This document shows positions 45,555 to 54,282 of a stretch of 64,000 bases of DNA, piece after piece. The position numbers and the translations under genes were made by a program. The notes beneath the pieces were generated by a model. That model did no database searches and was not told the origin of the DNA. It was given only the letters and a program-made list of their open reading frames with translations. Position 1 is the stretch's first letter; each line of letters starts with the position of its first letter. The stretch spans positions 45,448 through 109,447 of the forward strand of contig CALWAS010000020.1 in the NCBI GenBank assembly GCA_944375905.1, written 5' to 3'. The stretch comes from an uncultured Bacilli bacterium. GTDB taxonomy: Bacteria > Bacillota_I > Bacilli_A > RFN20 > CAG-826.

Positions 45555-46253
45555 ATGGATTTCTATTCAATTCTGACCTGGGTTCTCATCGCCGTCTTCC
45601 TCATTCTCCTCTTGGCTTTCTACGCGAAGGAACACAAGGGGAAGAAGGAGGCCGAGGCCGGGAAAAAGACGAGGGAAATCGCCTTCGACGCGATTCTCAT
45701 CGCCATCATCTTCGTGATGGGCCTCATTCCCCAGCTCGGCTATCTATTCGTCTTCCCGTGGCTTGCCCTCACCCTCCTTCATATCCCCGTCCTCGTCGGG
45801 GCTTCCCTATTCGGGGCGAAGCGGGGGCTCCTATACGGATTCGCCTTCGGCCTTACCTCGATGATCCAGGCCGCGATGAACGGAAGCGGGCTCAATGCCT
45901 TCTTCGTCTACCCCTGGGTATCCATTCTCCCGCGCCTTCTATTCGGCTTCCTCGCCGGGCTCGCCTTTTCTCTTCTCGCAAGAAGTCCTAAACTATCCAC
46001 CGGAATCGGGAAAGGAATCCTTTCCTTTCTCCTTACCATTCTCCATACCGGGCTTGTCTTTTTGACCCTCTACGTCTTCTACCCGGACGAGATCGCGGCC
46101 TACTTCGCCTCGAGCGACACGGTGGCCGCCGGGGTCAGCCTCACCTTCCTCGCCTCGATTCTCCTCGGGGCGCTCGGGGAAGCGACGCTGGCTGGCATCC
46201 TCGTCCCATTGATCGACAAGCCGCTGACGAAACTGGATTTCGAAAGGAAATAA
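45555..46253 (+). CDS. ECF transporter S component, probably for pantothenate
   Basis: 232 aa. Six or seven helices: an extra N-terminal helix (5-25), a basic linker, then the S-component core with 'IPQLGYLFVFPWLALTLLHIPVLVGASLFGAKRGLLYGF' (split: LLHIPVLVGASLFGAKRG), typical of ECF vitamin-binding subunits. Adjacency to coaX suggests PanT-like pantothenate uptake; this is context-based. The energising EcfA/EcfT module is not in the window and is presumably shared elsewhere in the genome. It ends 3 bases before the pepV gene. Confidence 0.8.
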   Translation: MDFYSILTWVLIAVFLILLLAFYAKEHKGKKEAEAGKKTREIAFDAILIAIIFVMGLIPQLGYLFVFPWLALTLLHIPVLVGASLFGAKRGLLYGFAFGLTSMIQAAMNGSGLNAFFVYPWVSILPRLLFGFLAGLAFSLLARSPKLSTGIGKGILSFLLTILHTGLVFLTLYVFYPDEIAAYFASSDTVAAGVSLTFLASILLGALGEATLAGILVPLIDKPLTKLDFERK

Positions 46254-46256
46254 GAC

Positions 46257-47627
46257 ATGAGCAAGTATTCGCGCCTCGCCAAAACCTACCGGAAGACCGC
46301 CACGATGGCCCTCCAACGCCTCGTCGGCATCGATTCCCACTACGATGAGCAGACCGTTAGCGCCCAAACCCCCTACGGAAAGGGCGTCGACGCGGCCTTC
46401 GATTACCTCCTCAAGCTAGCCAAGGACTATGGCTTTGCCGGGAGGAAGGTCGTCAACCGGGCCGTCGAGATCTCCTATGGCGAGAAAGGGCCCCTCATCG
46501 GGATCTATGCCCACTGCGATGTCGTCCCGGCCACCGGGAAATGGTCGATCGAATCCCCCTTCAAGCCGAAGATCGACGCCGAAGGCAAGATGATCGGGCG
46601 GGGGACGAGCGACGACAAAGGCCCCCTCATCGCCTCCCTTTTCGCGATGAAGCTGCTCAAGGACAACCATCTCATCGACGGCTTCCGGGTCAAGATGGTC
46701 GTCGGCGGCGACGAGGAGCGCGGCTCCTCGTGCCTCGAGCATTACTTCGCCGAGGGAAAGGGCGAGGAACCGACCTTTGCCTTCACCCCGGATGCCGATT
46801 ACCCCCTCATCTATGCCGAGAAGGGAATCGACCAACTCTCCTGCACGAAGATCATCGACCTTTCCCCGGTCATCGCCATTTCCGGCGGCTCGGCCATCAA
46901 TGCCGTCTGCGATTCCTGCCTCGTGACCCTTAGGCCGGACGAGAAGTTCGTCTCTTACCTCAAGGAGAAGAAAGTCGAGTGCGACATCTCCGCGAGCGAT
47001 GCGCTTCTCATCGTTACCTTCAAGGGGAGGAGCGCCCATGGCTCGGAGCCGGAAAGGGGCAAGAACGCCGCCATCAAGGCCCTCGAATGCCTCTCTTCCT
47101 TCTACGGAAACGAGGATCTCAAGAAGATCTACGAAGCCCTTCGCCATCCCCTCGGGGCGAGCTTCGGCGGCGACCACGTCGCCCCGGAACTCGGGAGCAA
47201 CACCTTCAATTACGGCATCTTCTCCTATGACGGGAAGGCCCTCAAGTGGACCGTCGACTTCCGTTATGGGGAGGACGTCGACTTCAAGGCGGTGGAAGAA
47301 AAGCTCGCTTCCTCGACCGGCGCCAACGTCAATCTCCTTTCGAGGAGCCCGGTCCTTCTCTCGAAGAAGGACGGCGCCCTCGTCAAGACTCTCATGAAGG
47401 TTTACCGCGCCGAGACCTTTAAGCTATTCGCCAAGCCCCTTGCCATCGGCGGCAACACCTACGCCAAACACGTCAAGAACTGCGTGGCCTTCGGGGCTTG
47501 CTTCCCCGGGCACGACGGCAACATGCACGCCCCGGACGAATACATCTACATGTCCGACTTCGAGAAGGACATCGCGATCTACGCCCACGCGATCGAAGCC
47601 CTCGGGAAGGCGGCCCTCAAGAAGTGA
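46257..47627 (+). CDS. pepV: Dipeptidase PepV (M20 family)
   Basis: 456 aa. M20A metallopeptidase of the PepV/Sapep type, cleaving dipeptides in the cytoplasm. Metal-ligand signatures are 'IYAHCDVVPATGKW' (His, with the Asp catalytic region), 'GRGTSDDKGPL' (bridging Asp), GGDEERGSSC (Glu-Glu) and a C-terminal 'HDGNMHAPDEYI' His. The lid domain between residues 180 and 370 is complete. AGGAAA gives a ribosome binding site. It overlaps trmB by 4 bases. Confidence 0.93.
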   Translation: MSKYSRLAKTYRKTATMALQRLVGIDSHYDEQTVSAQTPYGKGVDAAFDYLLKLAKDYGFAGRKVVNRAVEISYGEKGPLIGIYAHCDVVPATGKWSIESPFKPKIDAEGKMIGRGTSDDKGPLIASLFAMKLLKDNHLIDGFRVKMVVGGDEERGSSCLEHYFAEGKGEEPTFAFTPDADYPLIYAEKGIDQLSCTKIIDLSPVIAISGGSAINAVCDSCLVTLRPDEKFVSYLKEKKVECDISASDALLIVTFKGRSAHGSEPERGKNAAIKALECLSSFYGNEDLKKIYEALRHPLGASFGGDHVAPELGSNTFNYGIFSYDGKALKWTVDFRYGEDVDFKAVEEKLASSTGANVNLLSRSPVLLSKKDGALVKTLMKVYRAETFKLFAKPLAIGGNTYAKHVKNCVAFGACFPGHDGNMHAPDEYIYMSDFEKDIAIYAHAIEALGKAALKK

Positions 47628-48232
47628 GGGGCCGTTACAAAAGCTGGACCCCGGGCTTCATCTATGCCCACCCCGAGGTCTCGCCCCGAGCCCTCGATGC
47701 CGCCGACCCCTTCTATCGAGGCGACCTCGTCCTCGAGATCGGCTCGGGGAAGGGCGGCTTCCTCCTGTCGCTTGCCGCCCTTCATCCGTCGAAGCATTTC
47801 CTCGGGCTCGAGCGCGACGTCTCCTGCTGCGGGACCGCGGCCAAGGAGGCGGTGGAGGAAGAAAGGGAGAACATCCGCTTCCTGAACCTCGACTTCGACG
47901 ATTGCTTCGAGGAACTAGCTAAGCTCCGCTTCGACGAGATCCACGTCAACTTCCCCGATCCCTGGCCGAAGCTCCGCCATGCCAAGAGGCGGCTCTTCTA
48001 CCCGGAAAGGCTCAAGAGGATCCTCTCGCTCCTTAGCAAGAACGGGCGCCTCGAGATCAGGACCGACAACGACGATCTCTACGACTACCTCCTCGCTTCC
48101 TACGAGGAAGCCGGGGCCTGCATCCTTCCTCCTCCCTATCCCGAGGAAGAGTGCGAAAGCGAGTACGAGCAGCGCTTCAAAGCCATGGGAAAGGACATCC
48201 ACCGGGCCTTCTTGGCCAAGAAAGGAAAATGA
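47624..48232 (+). CDS. trmB: tRNA (guanine-N7)-methyltransferase
   Basis: 202 aa. It methylates G46 in tRNA. SAM motif I 'LVLEIGSGKGGFLLSLA', 'HFLGLERD', the family hallmark 'EIHVNFPDPWPKLRHAKRRL' and the C-terminal 'SEYEQRFKAMGKDIHRAFL' (split: YEQRFKAMGKDIHR) are present. Most relatives end near 215 aa, so the protein is full-length. GTG 47624 overlaps the pepV stop (GTGA); a longer open frame back to 47498 is inside pepV and not credible. Confidence 0.94.
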   Translation: MRGRYKSWTPGFIYAHPEVSPRALDAADPFYRGDLVLEIGSGKGGFLLSLAALHPSKHFLGLERDVSCCGTAAKEAVEEERENIRFLNLDFDDCFEELAKLRFDEIHVNFPDPWPKLRHAKRRLFYPERLKRILSLLSKNGRLEIRTDNDDLYDYLLASYEEAGACILPPPYPEEECESEYEQRFKAMGKDIHRAFLAKKGK

Positions 48233-48828
48233 TGGCAAGGCTTTTTTACCCTTATAAATCCCTCGGGGACGTCCTCATCGTCCTCGCTAACCCCGAAAGG
48301 AAGGGCGTTTCCTCTTCCTCGAAAGGCGAGGTCACGGCCGTTTACGACGAAGAAGGGGGGATCGTCGGCTACAATCTCTTCTCCTTCTCGAAGAAGGCCA
48401 AGATCAAGGCCAACGGCATCCTCTTCGCCCCGCCTGCCGAGCTCAAGAAGATCGTGAGCGACGAGATTGCCAACGCCGGCTTCCCCGTCCCGAGGTTCGA
48501 GGAAAACTCCGGATACGTTGCCGCTGAGGTCATCAAGAAGGAAGAACACCCGGTAATCGAGGGAGCCTATATCTACACCCTCGATCTCGGAAATAGGCAA
48601 GCGACGACCGTTTCCTCGTTAAAGGGAATCGAGGAAGGGGAGGCGGTGGCCGTCCTCGAAAGCGGCTACATCGGAAGCGACGGTCGGAAGTTCCTCTCCC
48701 ATAAGGAGAAGAACATCCCGATCGAGGCCCTCATCGTCCCGGAAAGGGAATTCGCCGAGGACGGGGAGGAGAATAGGGCCCGGGTCCTCGAGGACGGCGT
48801 CGTCGCGGGAAGCGATCTCTTCGCTTAG
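48229..48828 (+). CDS. ytpR: YtpR-like protein (DUF4479 plus tRNA-binding domain)
   Basis: About 199 aa. The N-terminal half resembles the DUF4479 domain of YtpR, and residues about 100-185 resemble its EMAP-type tRNA-binding OB fold, though the usual signature is degenerate ('KKEEHPVIEGAYIYTLDLGN' in place of V..VEKHPDADKL). YtpR follows trmB in several Bacillota, which supports the call. The molecular role of YtpR is not established. It starts in an ATGATG overlapping the trmB stop. Confidence 0.75.
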   Translation: MMARLFYPYKSLGDVLIVLANPERKGVSSSSKGEVTAVYDEEGGIVGYNLFSFSKKAKIKANGILFAPPAELKKIVSDEIANAGFPVPRFEENSGYVAAEVIKKEEHPVIEGAYIYTLDLGNRQATTVSSLKGIEEGEAVAVLESGYIGSDGRKFLSHKEKNIPIEALIVPEREFAEDGEENRARVLEDGVVAGSDLFA

Positions 48829-48838
48829 GAGAACGGAC

Positions 48839-49942
48839 ATGGAAGAACTAGAAATCAAGCTGAAGGAAGCGGGCAAGATCTCCCGCCTCACCAATAGGAC
48901 GTTCCACTTCGACAGTCGGATCGGGGAGGGCTACTACTCGGCCAATTACTTCCTCAAATCGCGGGAAATCGTCGAGCGGAAGATGCCGGGCCACATCGTC
49001 CTCGAACAGTGGTTCCAACGCAAGGACGACGTGATGGCGTGCGGGATCGATGAATCGATTGCCATCCTCCATACCTTCGCCCGCCACCCCGAGAGCCTCG
49101 AGATCGAGGCGCTAAATGACGGCGACATCGTCAATGCCGGCGAGCCGGTTTTGAAGGTCAAGGGCCGCTATGAGGACTTCGGCTTCCTCGAGTCGATCAT
49201 CGACGGAATCCTCACCCGCCGCAGCGCCGTCGCGACCAACGTCATGAAGGTGGTGCGGGCCCTTAGGGGAACCGACTGCTTCTCGATGGCCGATCGGCAG
49301 GACGACTACCTCACCCAGCGCGGCGACGGCTACGCGACCTACGTGGCCGGGATCAAAAAGTTCTCGACCGATGCCCAAGGGGCTTGGGTCGGGGTAAAGG
49401 GCATGGGCACGATGCCGCACGCCCTCATCGAGATCTGCGGCGGCGACATCGTGAAAGCCGCCGAAGCCTACGAGGAAGTCTTCCCCGAGAACGGCGTCAC
49501 GGCCCTCATCGATTACCACAACAACGTGGTCCGCGATTCGGTTGAGCTTGCTAAGCACCTCGGAAGGCGGCTCCGCGGGGTTAGGGTCGATACTTCCAAG
49601 TCCCTCATCGACCATTACTTCGACGACAAGGACACCTCGGCCTTCGACCCGCATGGGGTTTGCAAAGAGCTCATCTATGCCCTGAGGAAGGCCCTCGACG
49701 ACAATGGCTTCGACTACGTGAAGATCACCGTGAGCAGCGGCTTCACCGCCGAAAAGATCGACGAATGGACGAAAGAAGGCGTCCCGGTCGACACCTATGG
49801 CGTCGGAACCTCCCTCGTCGAGAACTCGACGGTCGGCTACACCGGAGACCTCGTCGAACTCGACGGCCGTCCGGAAGCCAAGGAAGGGCGCGGCGAAATC
49901 GCCTCCGATCGCCTTAAGAAGGTCCCTTACCCGATTTATTGA
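48839..49942 (+). CDS. Nicotinate phosphoribosyltransferase
   Basis: 367 aa. It matches the nicotinate/quinolinate phosphoribosyltransferase fold of the shorter nicotinate type: 'FGFLESIIDGILTRRSAVATN' (split: FLESIIDGILTRRSAVA), 'GTMPHALIEICGGD', 'DYHNNVVRDSVELA' and 'VRVDTSKSLIDHYF' followed by 'ITVSSGFTAEKIDEW' and the phosphate-binding 'TYGVGTSLVENSTVGYT'. It makes nicotinate mononucleotide in NAD salvage. AGGAG lies just upstream. It closes the coaX-to-NAD operon: pantothenate and nicotinate both feed cofactor synthesis. Confidence 0.9.
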   Translation: MEELEIKLKEAGKISRLTNRTFHFDSRIGEGYYSANYFLKSREIVERKMPGHIVLEQWFQRKDDVMACGIDESIAILHTFARHPESLEIEALNDGDIVNAGEPVLKVKGRYEDFGFLESIIDGILTRRSAVATNVMKVVRALRGTDCFSMADRQDDYLTQRGDGYATYVAGIKKFSTDAQGAWVGVKGMGTMPHALIEICGGDIVKAAEAYEEVFPENGVTALIDYHNNVVRDSVELAKHLGRRLRGVRVDTSKSLIDHYFDDKDTSAFDPHGVCKELIYALRKALDDNGFDYVKITVSSGFTAEKIDEWTKEGVPVDTYGVGTSLVENSTVGYTGDLVELDGRPEAKEGRGEIASDRLKKVPYPIY

Positions 49943-49957
49943 AGTAGGAAAGGAAAG

Positions 49958-49981
49958 GGCAGCCCGACGGCTGCCTTTTTT
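49958..49981 (+). terminator. Terminator of the coaX-pncB unit
   Basis: GGCAGCC (49958-49964) / GGCTGCC (49969-49975), loop CGAC, then six T. Confidence 0.93.
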
Positions 49982-49983
49982 CA

Positions 49984-50023
49984 TTGCCCTTGAGCCGCGA
50001 TGGCTCGTTTCTTACAAGGGCAA
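49984..50023. repeat. Nested inverted repeat at the 3' end of the big lipoprotein gene
   Basis: Outer arms TTGCCCTTG (49984-49992) and CAAGGGCAA (50015-50023) enclose an inner GAGCC/GGCTC hairpin. It directly abuts the lipoprotein stop (50025). There is no T run on the minus side, so it may be a 3'-end stabiliser or a factor-dependent stop. Confidence 0.6.
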
Positions 50024-50024
50024 A

Positions 50025-52793
50025 TCAGAGAATCGTGAAGTTGGAGATGTAGGTGAACTCGCGCCCGCCGTTCTTATCGAGATTGAGGAAGGTCTCGGTC
50101 GAGAAGACGTCGCCTTCGGCGAGGCTTTCCACCGGATCCATCACGCTGTAACGGGAATCGAGGTAGAGGGTGTATTCCGTCGTTCCCTCGCCGACCGTGA
50201 AGACGATGGTTGCGTTGCCGTAAGAGTTGCGCGTGACGCTTTCGACGATGGCATCGTTAACGACGAACTTGGTGCTCGGCTCGATGCTTTCGAGGTCGAT
50301 GTCCGGGTTTTCCTTGTCGAGGCTCGCATAGACAGGGGTCGTTAACCCGGTGGCGTCGTCGATCTTCTCAATCGAAACCAGCTTGCATTCGAGGAGGCCG
50401 TTGTAATTGGAGACGATCCCGGTGAACTCGATGATGGACTCGCCAGGAACGAGGTCGAGGGAGTCGATGGCCTCCTGGCTGGCGTTGTAGATCATATATG
50501 GAATGTCCCCGTCGGCAACGTAGACGGCGTTGTAGGTCATCTCGCCCTTATTGGCGGCTTTGTCGTTTTGCCCGACGTAATAGGCCCGGGTGGTGAATGT
50601 CGAGCCGTTGGCGAGCTTCCTCACGTCGGCAAGCTTCGTTAATTCCTCGGTCGATGGCTCTTCCGGATCGGGTTCGCTCGTTCCGCCGACCTCGCTAAGG
50701 GAAGTCATCATCATGGCCACGTAGTCATGCGAGGCGGCATAGCCGACGAAGTAGGCTTCGATTTCATAGCTTTTCCCGACTTCGACATTGAAGGTCTTTT
50801 TGTCGAGGTAAGCCATCTCGATGACGGTGTCCGATCCATCGAGATTGAAGGTTTCGAAGCCTCCGCTTTCCCCAACCGTAGCCGTCCATGAGTACTTCTT
50901 TATGTCGCTCGTGGCAAAGGTTTTTGCCGAGCCGTTTCCGTCGAGAGTGGCAAGGATGTCGCCGGTAAGCGGGGTAGCGGCCGGGATTTCAACGTCCTTC
51001 TTCTCGGCCAGAGCGACTTCGGCCGGGGTGGCTCCGTTATATGACATCTGAAGGAGGCCGTTGTACTTGCTGACTGAACCGGTAGCCGTGACGTAATCGC
51101 CGACATTGAAGTCTTTCACGATGTCGCGGTCGTAGACGTAAAGGGCTCCGGTCCCGTCATGAATGAGGATGGCTTGGACGCTCTTGGCCACGACTTCCCC
51201 TTCGACGGAGTAGACTTCTCCTTCTTTCGTCACTTCGCTTATGTTGGCGGTCGACGGCGTCGGATCGGGTTCCGGCTCCGGCGTCGGGTCGGCGATGGCC
51301 GCTTGGACGACCGAGGCGTGGAAATAATCGGCATCCGCGATTTTATCGACTCCGTAGATGCCAAATCCCTTGTTTTCGTAGTTGACGCCGATGAAGTAGG
51401 TTTCCTCATTGGAGAGCGTCGTTAGATATGCATCGTCGCCGGCGTCGTAAGACCAGGCGTAGGGAAGCTCGTCGATCACGACATTGGCGTGCATCTTGCC
51501 GTCGGTGCCTTCTTCGTAGACTGCCCCGATGTAGCTATCGCCGTCCCTTAGATAGTAGTCATCGCCGTCTTTGAGGACCTCGATTTCCGCAGCCTTGTCG
51601 AAAGAAGGATCGGTCGCGAGATAGAAGCCGCTCATCCCGCCGGCATAGTAGAGGGCGGTCGAGAGGTTTTCCTGGAATAGCCCGAGGGCTCCTTTTTCGA
51701 CCGTCTCGTCGAACTTCTTTTCGCTGATGCTCAAATCGACCGAGGCGCTGAATTCGACGTTCATCGCATAATGAAGCTTGAACGTAATCGTGACGGAACC
51801 GGATTTGAGGGCCGTGATCTTGAAGTTCTTGGCATCGATCTTCTCGATTTCCGCGGCATCGGGATTCGACGTGAGATAGGTTATGCTCCTGTCTTCGTCA
51901 AGTTCGAGGTTGGTATTGATGGAAACGGTGGTGGCGCCGCCGACCTCGAGTTCCAATTTGCTAGCTCCCGCTACCTCGAAATAGGAATCTTCGGGAGCGG
52001 TGGTCTTGACCTGAATCTGGGTGAAGACGGAAGGATAGTCGACGAGGCTCGCCTTGACGGTTACCTGGAATCCGGCTCTGAGGGCCGTGCAAGTGCCGTC
52101 TTCGCCGACCTCGAGGACGTCTCCTTCGTAGGAGAAGGCAATCTTCGATCCGGTATTGGTCGAGAAATAATCGCCGAGCTTCAGGCTATTTCCCTCGGCA
52201 AGGGAAATCGGAGAGGTTCCGTTGAAGACGATGGTCGGCTCCTCGACCGTGATCGAGATGGCGTCGGAAGCACCGTTGGCGCTTGCGGTGATGGTGGCCG
52301 TGCCTTTCTTGATGGCGGTGACCATTCCCTTGTCGTCGACCGTCGCGACCTCTTCGTTGTCGCTCTTGAACGAGATGGCTGCCCCGTCAAGGCCTTCGGA
52401 AGTCACCTTGAGCGTAAGCTTGTCGCCCTCGAAGAGCTTCGTGCTCTCGCCGTTTTCGATCGTTAGCTTGGCGAGGGAAGGCTCTTCTGGCTCGCTCGAC
52501 GAATCTTGAGAGGAGGCCTGATCGCTTGAAGTCGATGAGCCTTCCGACGACGCGGGCTCGCCGGTCGAAGCATTGCTAGAGGAAGCGGATCCGCCCGCGG
52601 AGGAAGAGCCCTCGATCGATGATGAGCCTTCAACGGTCGAAGCCGATTCGGAAGTCGAAGATTCCGAACTGGAAACCGATTCGCTCACCGAGTCGTGGCT
52701 CGAAGAAGTCGAACCGGAGGATGACGAGGCCGGGTCGCATGCGGCAAGAAGAAGCAGCGGCGCGGCAAGGACGAGCAGACGTTTGGCGTTCAT
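50025..52793 (-). CDS. Large surface lipoprotein with Ser-rich stalk, BIG2 and OB-like domains
   Basis: 922 aa. Signal peptide with lipobox LLAAC (lipidated Cys19), then about 85 residues of Ser/Glu/Thr-rich low-complexity stalk. A BIG2-type Ig domain follows at about 105-184 ('EVATVDDKGMVTAIKKGTATITA' pattern, with GTATITA). Near residue 518 begins a region like the secreted OB-fold of YhcR-type proteins ('VYSVEGEVVAKSVQAILIHD', 'GALYVYDRD'), and a similar module follows near 717. No catalytic nuclease motif is visible. I infer a surface-exposed adhesin or ligand-binding lipoprotein. ATG 52793 has AAAGGA 8 bases upstream. It is monocistronic and divergent from the LacI-type regulator. Confidence 0.82.
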   Translation of the reverse strand: MNAKRLLVLAAPLLLLAACDPASSSSGSTSSSHDSVSESVSSSESSTSESASTVEGSSSIEGSSSAGGSASSSNASTGEPASSEGSSTSSDQASSQDSSSEPEEPSLAKLTIENGESTKLFEGDKLTLKVTSEGLDGAAISFKSDNEEVATVDDKGMVTAIKKGTATITASANGASDAISITVEEPTIVFNGTSPISLAEGNSLKLGDYFSTNTGSKIAFSYEGDVLEVGEDGTCTALRAGFQVTVKASLVDYPSVFTQIQVKTTAPEDSYFEVAGASKLELEVGGATTVSINTNLELDEDRSITYLTSNPDAAEIEKIDAKNFKITALKSGSVTITFKLHYAMNVEFSASVDLSISEKKFDETVEKGALGLFQENLSTALYYAGGMSGFYLATDPSFDKAAEIEVLKDGDDYYLRDGDSYIGAVYEEGTDGKMHANVVIDELPYAWSYDAGDDAYLTTLSNEETYFIGVNYENKGFGIYGVDKIADADYFHASVVQAAIADPTPEPEPDPTPSTANISEVTKEGEVYSVEGEVVAKSVQAILIHDGTGALYVYDRDIVKDFNVGDYVTATGSVSKYNGLLQMSYNGATPAEVALAEKKDVEIPAATPLTGDILATLDGNGSAKTFATSDIKKYSWTATVGESGGFETFNLDGSDTVIEMAYLDKKTFNVEVGKSYEIEAYFVGYAASHDYVAMMMTSLSEVGGTSEPDPEEPSTEELTKLADVRKLANGSTFTTRAYYVGQNDKAANKGEMTYNAVYVADGDIPYMIYNASQEAIDSLDLVPGESIIEFTGIVSNYNGLLECKLVSIEKIDDATGLTTPVYASLDKENPDIDLESIEPSTKFVVNDAIVESVTRNSYGNATIVFTVGEGTTEYTLYLDSRYSVMDPVESLAEGDVFSTETFLNLDKNGGREFTYISNFTIL

Positions 52794-52874
52794 GGATGTT
52801 CCTTTCAAACTCCATCATTCTATCCTTATATCCGCGTGGGTAAATAGGCCTCTCCGATCGTGTCGGATTAACTA

Positions 52875-52899
52875 GACGGCATAAAATCTAGATGCCGTC
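52875..52899. repeat. Perfect inverted repeat in the divergent lipoprotein/lacI region
   Basis: GACGGCAT (52875-52882) / ATGCCGTC (52892-52899), 9-base loop. A smaller TCCGA/TCGGA repeat precedes it at 52853-52867. Either could be an operator or the remnant of a terminator. Confidence 0.5.
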
Positions 52900-52922
52900 G
52901 ATATGTTTTTGTTTTCATGGTT

Positions 52923-52941
52923 TACATTAAAGACAAATGTA
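52923..52941. repeat. Inverted repeat TACATT-N7-AATGTA
   Basis: Six-base arms at 52923-52928 and 52936-52941 in an AT-rich stretch between divergent genes. Followed by an A-rich run. Possibly a regulator site. Confidence 0.35.
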
Positions 52942-53000
52942 TAAAAAAGCACTAAATTACCACATTTTTGCTCAACTTTCGAAATCGGTAAAAAGAAAAC

Positions 53001-53015
53001 ATGAAAAATTTTCAT
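53001..53015. promoter_or_regulatory. Perfect palindrome upstream of the LacI-type regulator
   Basis: ATGAAAA-A-TTTTCAT: two perfect 7-base half-sites around a single A, directly before a candidate -35 TTGATT (53015-53020). It lacks the central CG of a cre site. Its place 48 bases before the regulator ATG suggests autoregulation. Confidence 0.45.
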
Positions 53016-53062
53016 TGATTTTGATGCTTCCTTAGGCGATGATTTTGGCGAGGTCGATAAGC

Positions 53063-54067
53063 ATGAAAAACATCAAGGAACGGGTAACCATCTACCAGGT
53101 TGCCAAGGCGAGCGGTGTTTCCCTTGCCACGGTCAGCCGCGTCATCAACAACAAAGGCAACGTCAAGCCGGATACCAAGGCCCGGGTCGAGGAAACGATC
53201 CGCCGGCTCGGTTACAAGCCGAGCGGCCTCGCACAGGCCCTTGCCACCAACAAGACGACAAACATCGGCGTGATCATTCCCTCGGCGAATTACGTCTACA
53301 TCGCCAACATGCTGAACGGGATAAGCGAAGTCGCGAAGGAAAAAGGCTTCGTCCTCACCCTTTTCACGACCAGCCACAGCCACGAGGAGGCCCTCACCAT
53401 GATCGAGCGGGTCATCACGACTCACGTCGACGGGGCAATCATATTCGACGACGAGCTCGATGCCGAGGACATCATGAAGATCAATTCCTACAGCGTCCCG
53501 ACCATCGTCGTTAACAACAAGATCGTCGGCGAGCAAGTCGGATGTGTCCTCTTCTCGTATAAGGACCAGCTCGTAAAGCTGATCGAGGAATACTATGCCA
53601 ACGGTGGGGAAAAGGAGATGACCTTCCTCCACGTCCACGACGGCGGCCGGCTTCTCCAGCACTGCGAGAAGGCCTTCGTCGATACCCACGAAAGCCTTGG
53701 CCGTCCATATCACATCCTCAACTGCGACGATTCCTATACCCGCACCTACCACGACTTCAAGGACGTCATCGAAAAGGAAGGCGGCGGCTATTTCATCTGC
53801 TACCGCGATTCGATTGCCGCGGCCATCGAGAACGCGGCCACCGATAGCGGCCTCAAGGTTCCAGAGCAAGTCGAGGTCCTTTCCCTCGTCGGCACGAAAT
53901 ACGCCAACATCGTCCGCCCGACCCTGACCTCGCTTCAAATCGACATGGCCGAAGTGGGGCGGCGGAGCATGTACATGCTCATCGACCTCCTCAACCACGA
54001 CCTCATCGAGAAGAGCTACCGCTTCGAGGCGACGCTCGTCGAGCGCGATTCGACGAAGCCCCGCTAA
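53063..54067 (+). CDS. LacI-family regulator, CcpA-like
   Basis: 334 aa. The helix-turn-helix at the N-terminus reads VTIYQVAKASGVSLATVSRVIN, followed by the hinge 'GLAQALATNKTTNIGVIIPS' typical of CcpA ('KTTTVGVIIP'). The periplasmic-binding-like effector domain continues with 'HVDGAIIFDDEL' and ends 'RFEATLVERDSTKPR', also CcpA-like. I infer a catabolite control role, supported by cre-like sites at 13858, 38020 and 28490; ribose- or maltose-specific LacI relatives cannot be excluded. ATG 53063 has GAGG upstream; ATG 53039 would add eight residues. Confidence 0.82.
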   Translation: MKNIKERVTIYQVAKASGVSLATVSRVINNKGNVKPDTKARVEETIRRLGYKPSGLAQALATNKTTNIGVIIPSANYVYIANMLNGISEVAKEKGFVLTLFTTSHSHEEALTMIERVITTHVDGAIIFDDELDAEDIMKINSYSVPTIVVNNKIVGEQVGCVLFSYKDQLVKLIEEYYANGGEKEMTFLHVHDGGRLLQHCEKAFVDTHESLGRPYHILNCDDSYTRTYHDFKDVIEKEGGGYFICYRDSIAAAIENAATDSGLKVPEQVEVLSLVGTKYANIVRPTLTSLQIDMAEVGRRSMYMLIDLLNHDLIEKSYRFEATLVERDSTKPR

Positions 54068-54083
54068 AGGAAAAGGCGATATC

Positions 54084-54108
54084 AGCCTCCCCTATTGGGA
54101 GGCTTTTT
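54084..54108 (+). terminator. Terminator after the CcpA-like gene
   Basis: AGCCTCCC (54084-54091) / GGGAGGCT (54097-54104), loop CTATT, then TTTT. Confidence 0.92.
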
Positions 54109-54171
54109 GCTTGCCGGTTTCCCTCTGCCTTATTTTCCGTTTCCACAGTCATGCCATAACTTGCATTTTTC

Positions 54172-54198
54172 CATTGGGTTCGCGTAACCGGGGCAATG
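54172..54198. repeat. Imperfect palindrome upstream of groES
   Basis: GGTT-CGCGT-AACC (54177-54189) with outer CATTG/CAATG arms separated by an unpaired GGGG. It lies about 60 bases before the CIRCE-like element. The role is unknown. Confidence 0.35.
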
Positions 54199-54255
54199 AT
54201 AAACCATGGTTCCGACGCGCCTTTGAATGGGTAGCCCTTGGCAATGCGAAGTTTG

Positions 54256-54282
54256 CTAGCACTCACTACTTGACAGTGCCAA
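54256..54282. promoter_or_regulatory. CIRCE-like operator of groESL
   Basis: CTAGCACTC-N9-CAGTGCCAA. The canonical CIRCE is TTAGCACTC-N9-GAGTGCTAA, so the left arm matches 8 of 9 and the right arm 7 of 9, with the correct 9-base spacer. HrcA is expected to bind here and repress under non-stress conditions. The N9 contains the start of the -35 element. Confidence 0.85.

Noticed and set aside
52921..52945. TTTACA...TATAAA as a promoter for the regulator gene
   Set aside because: The spacing is only 13 bases, too short for a sigma-A type promoter.
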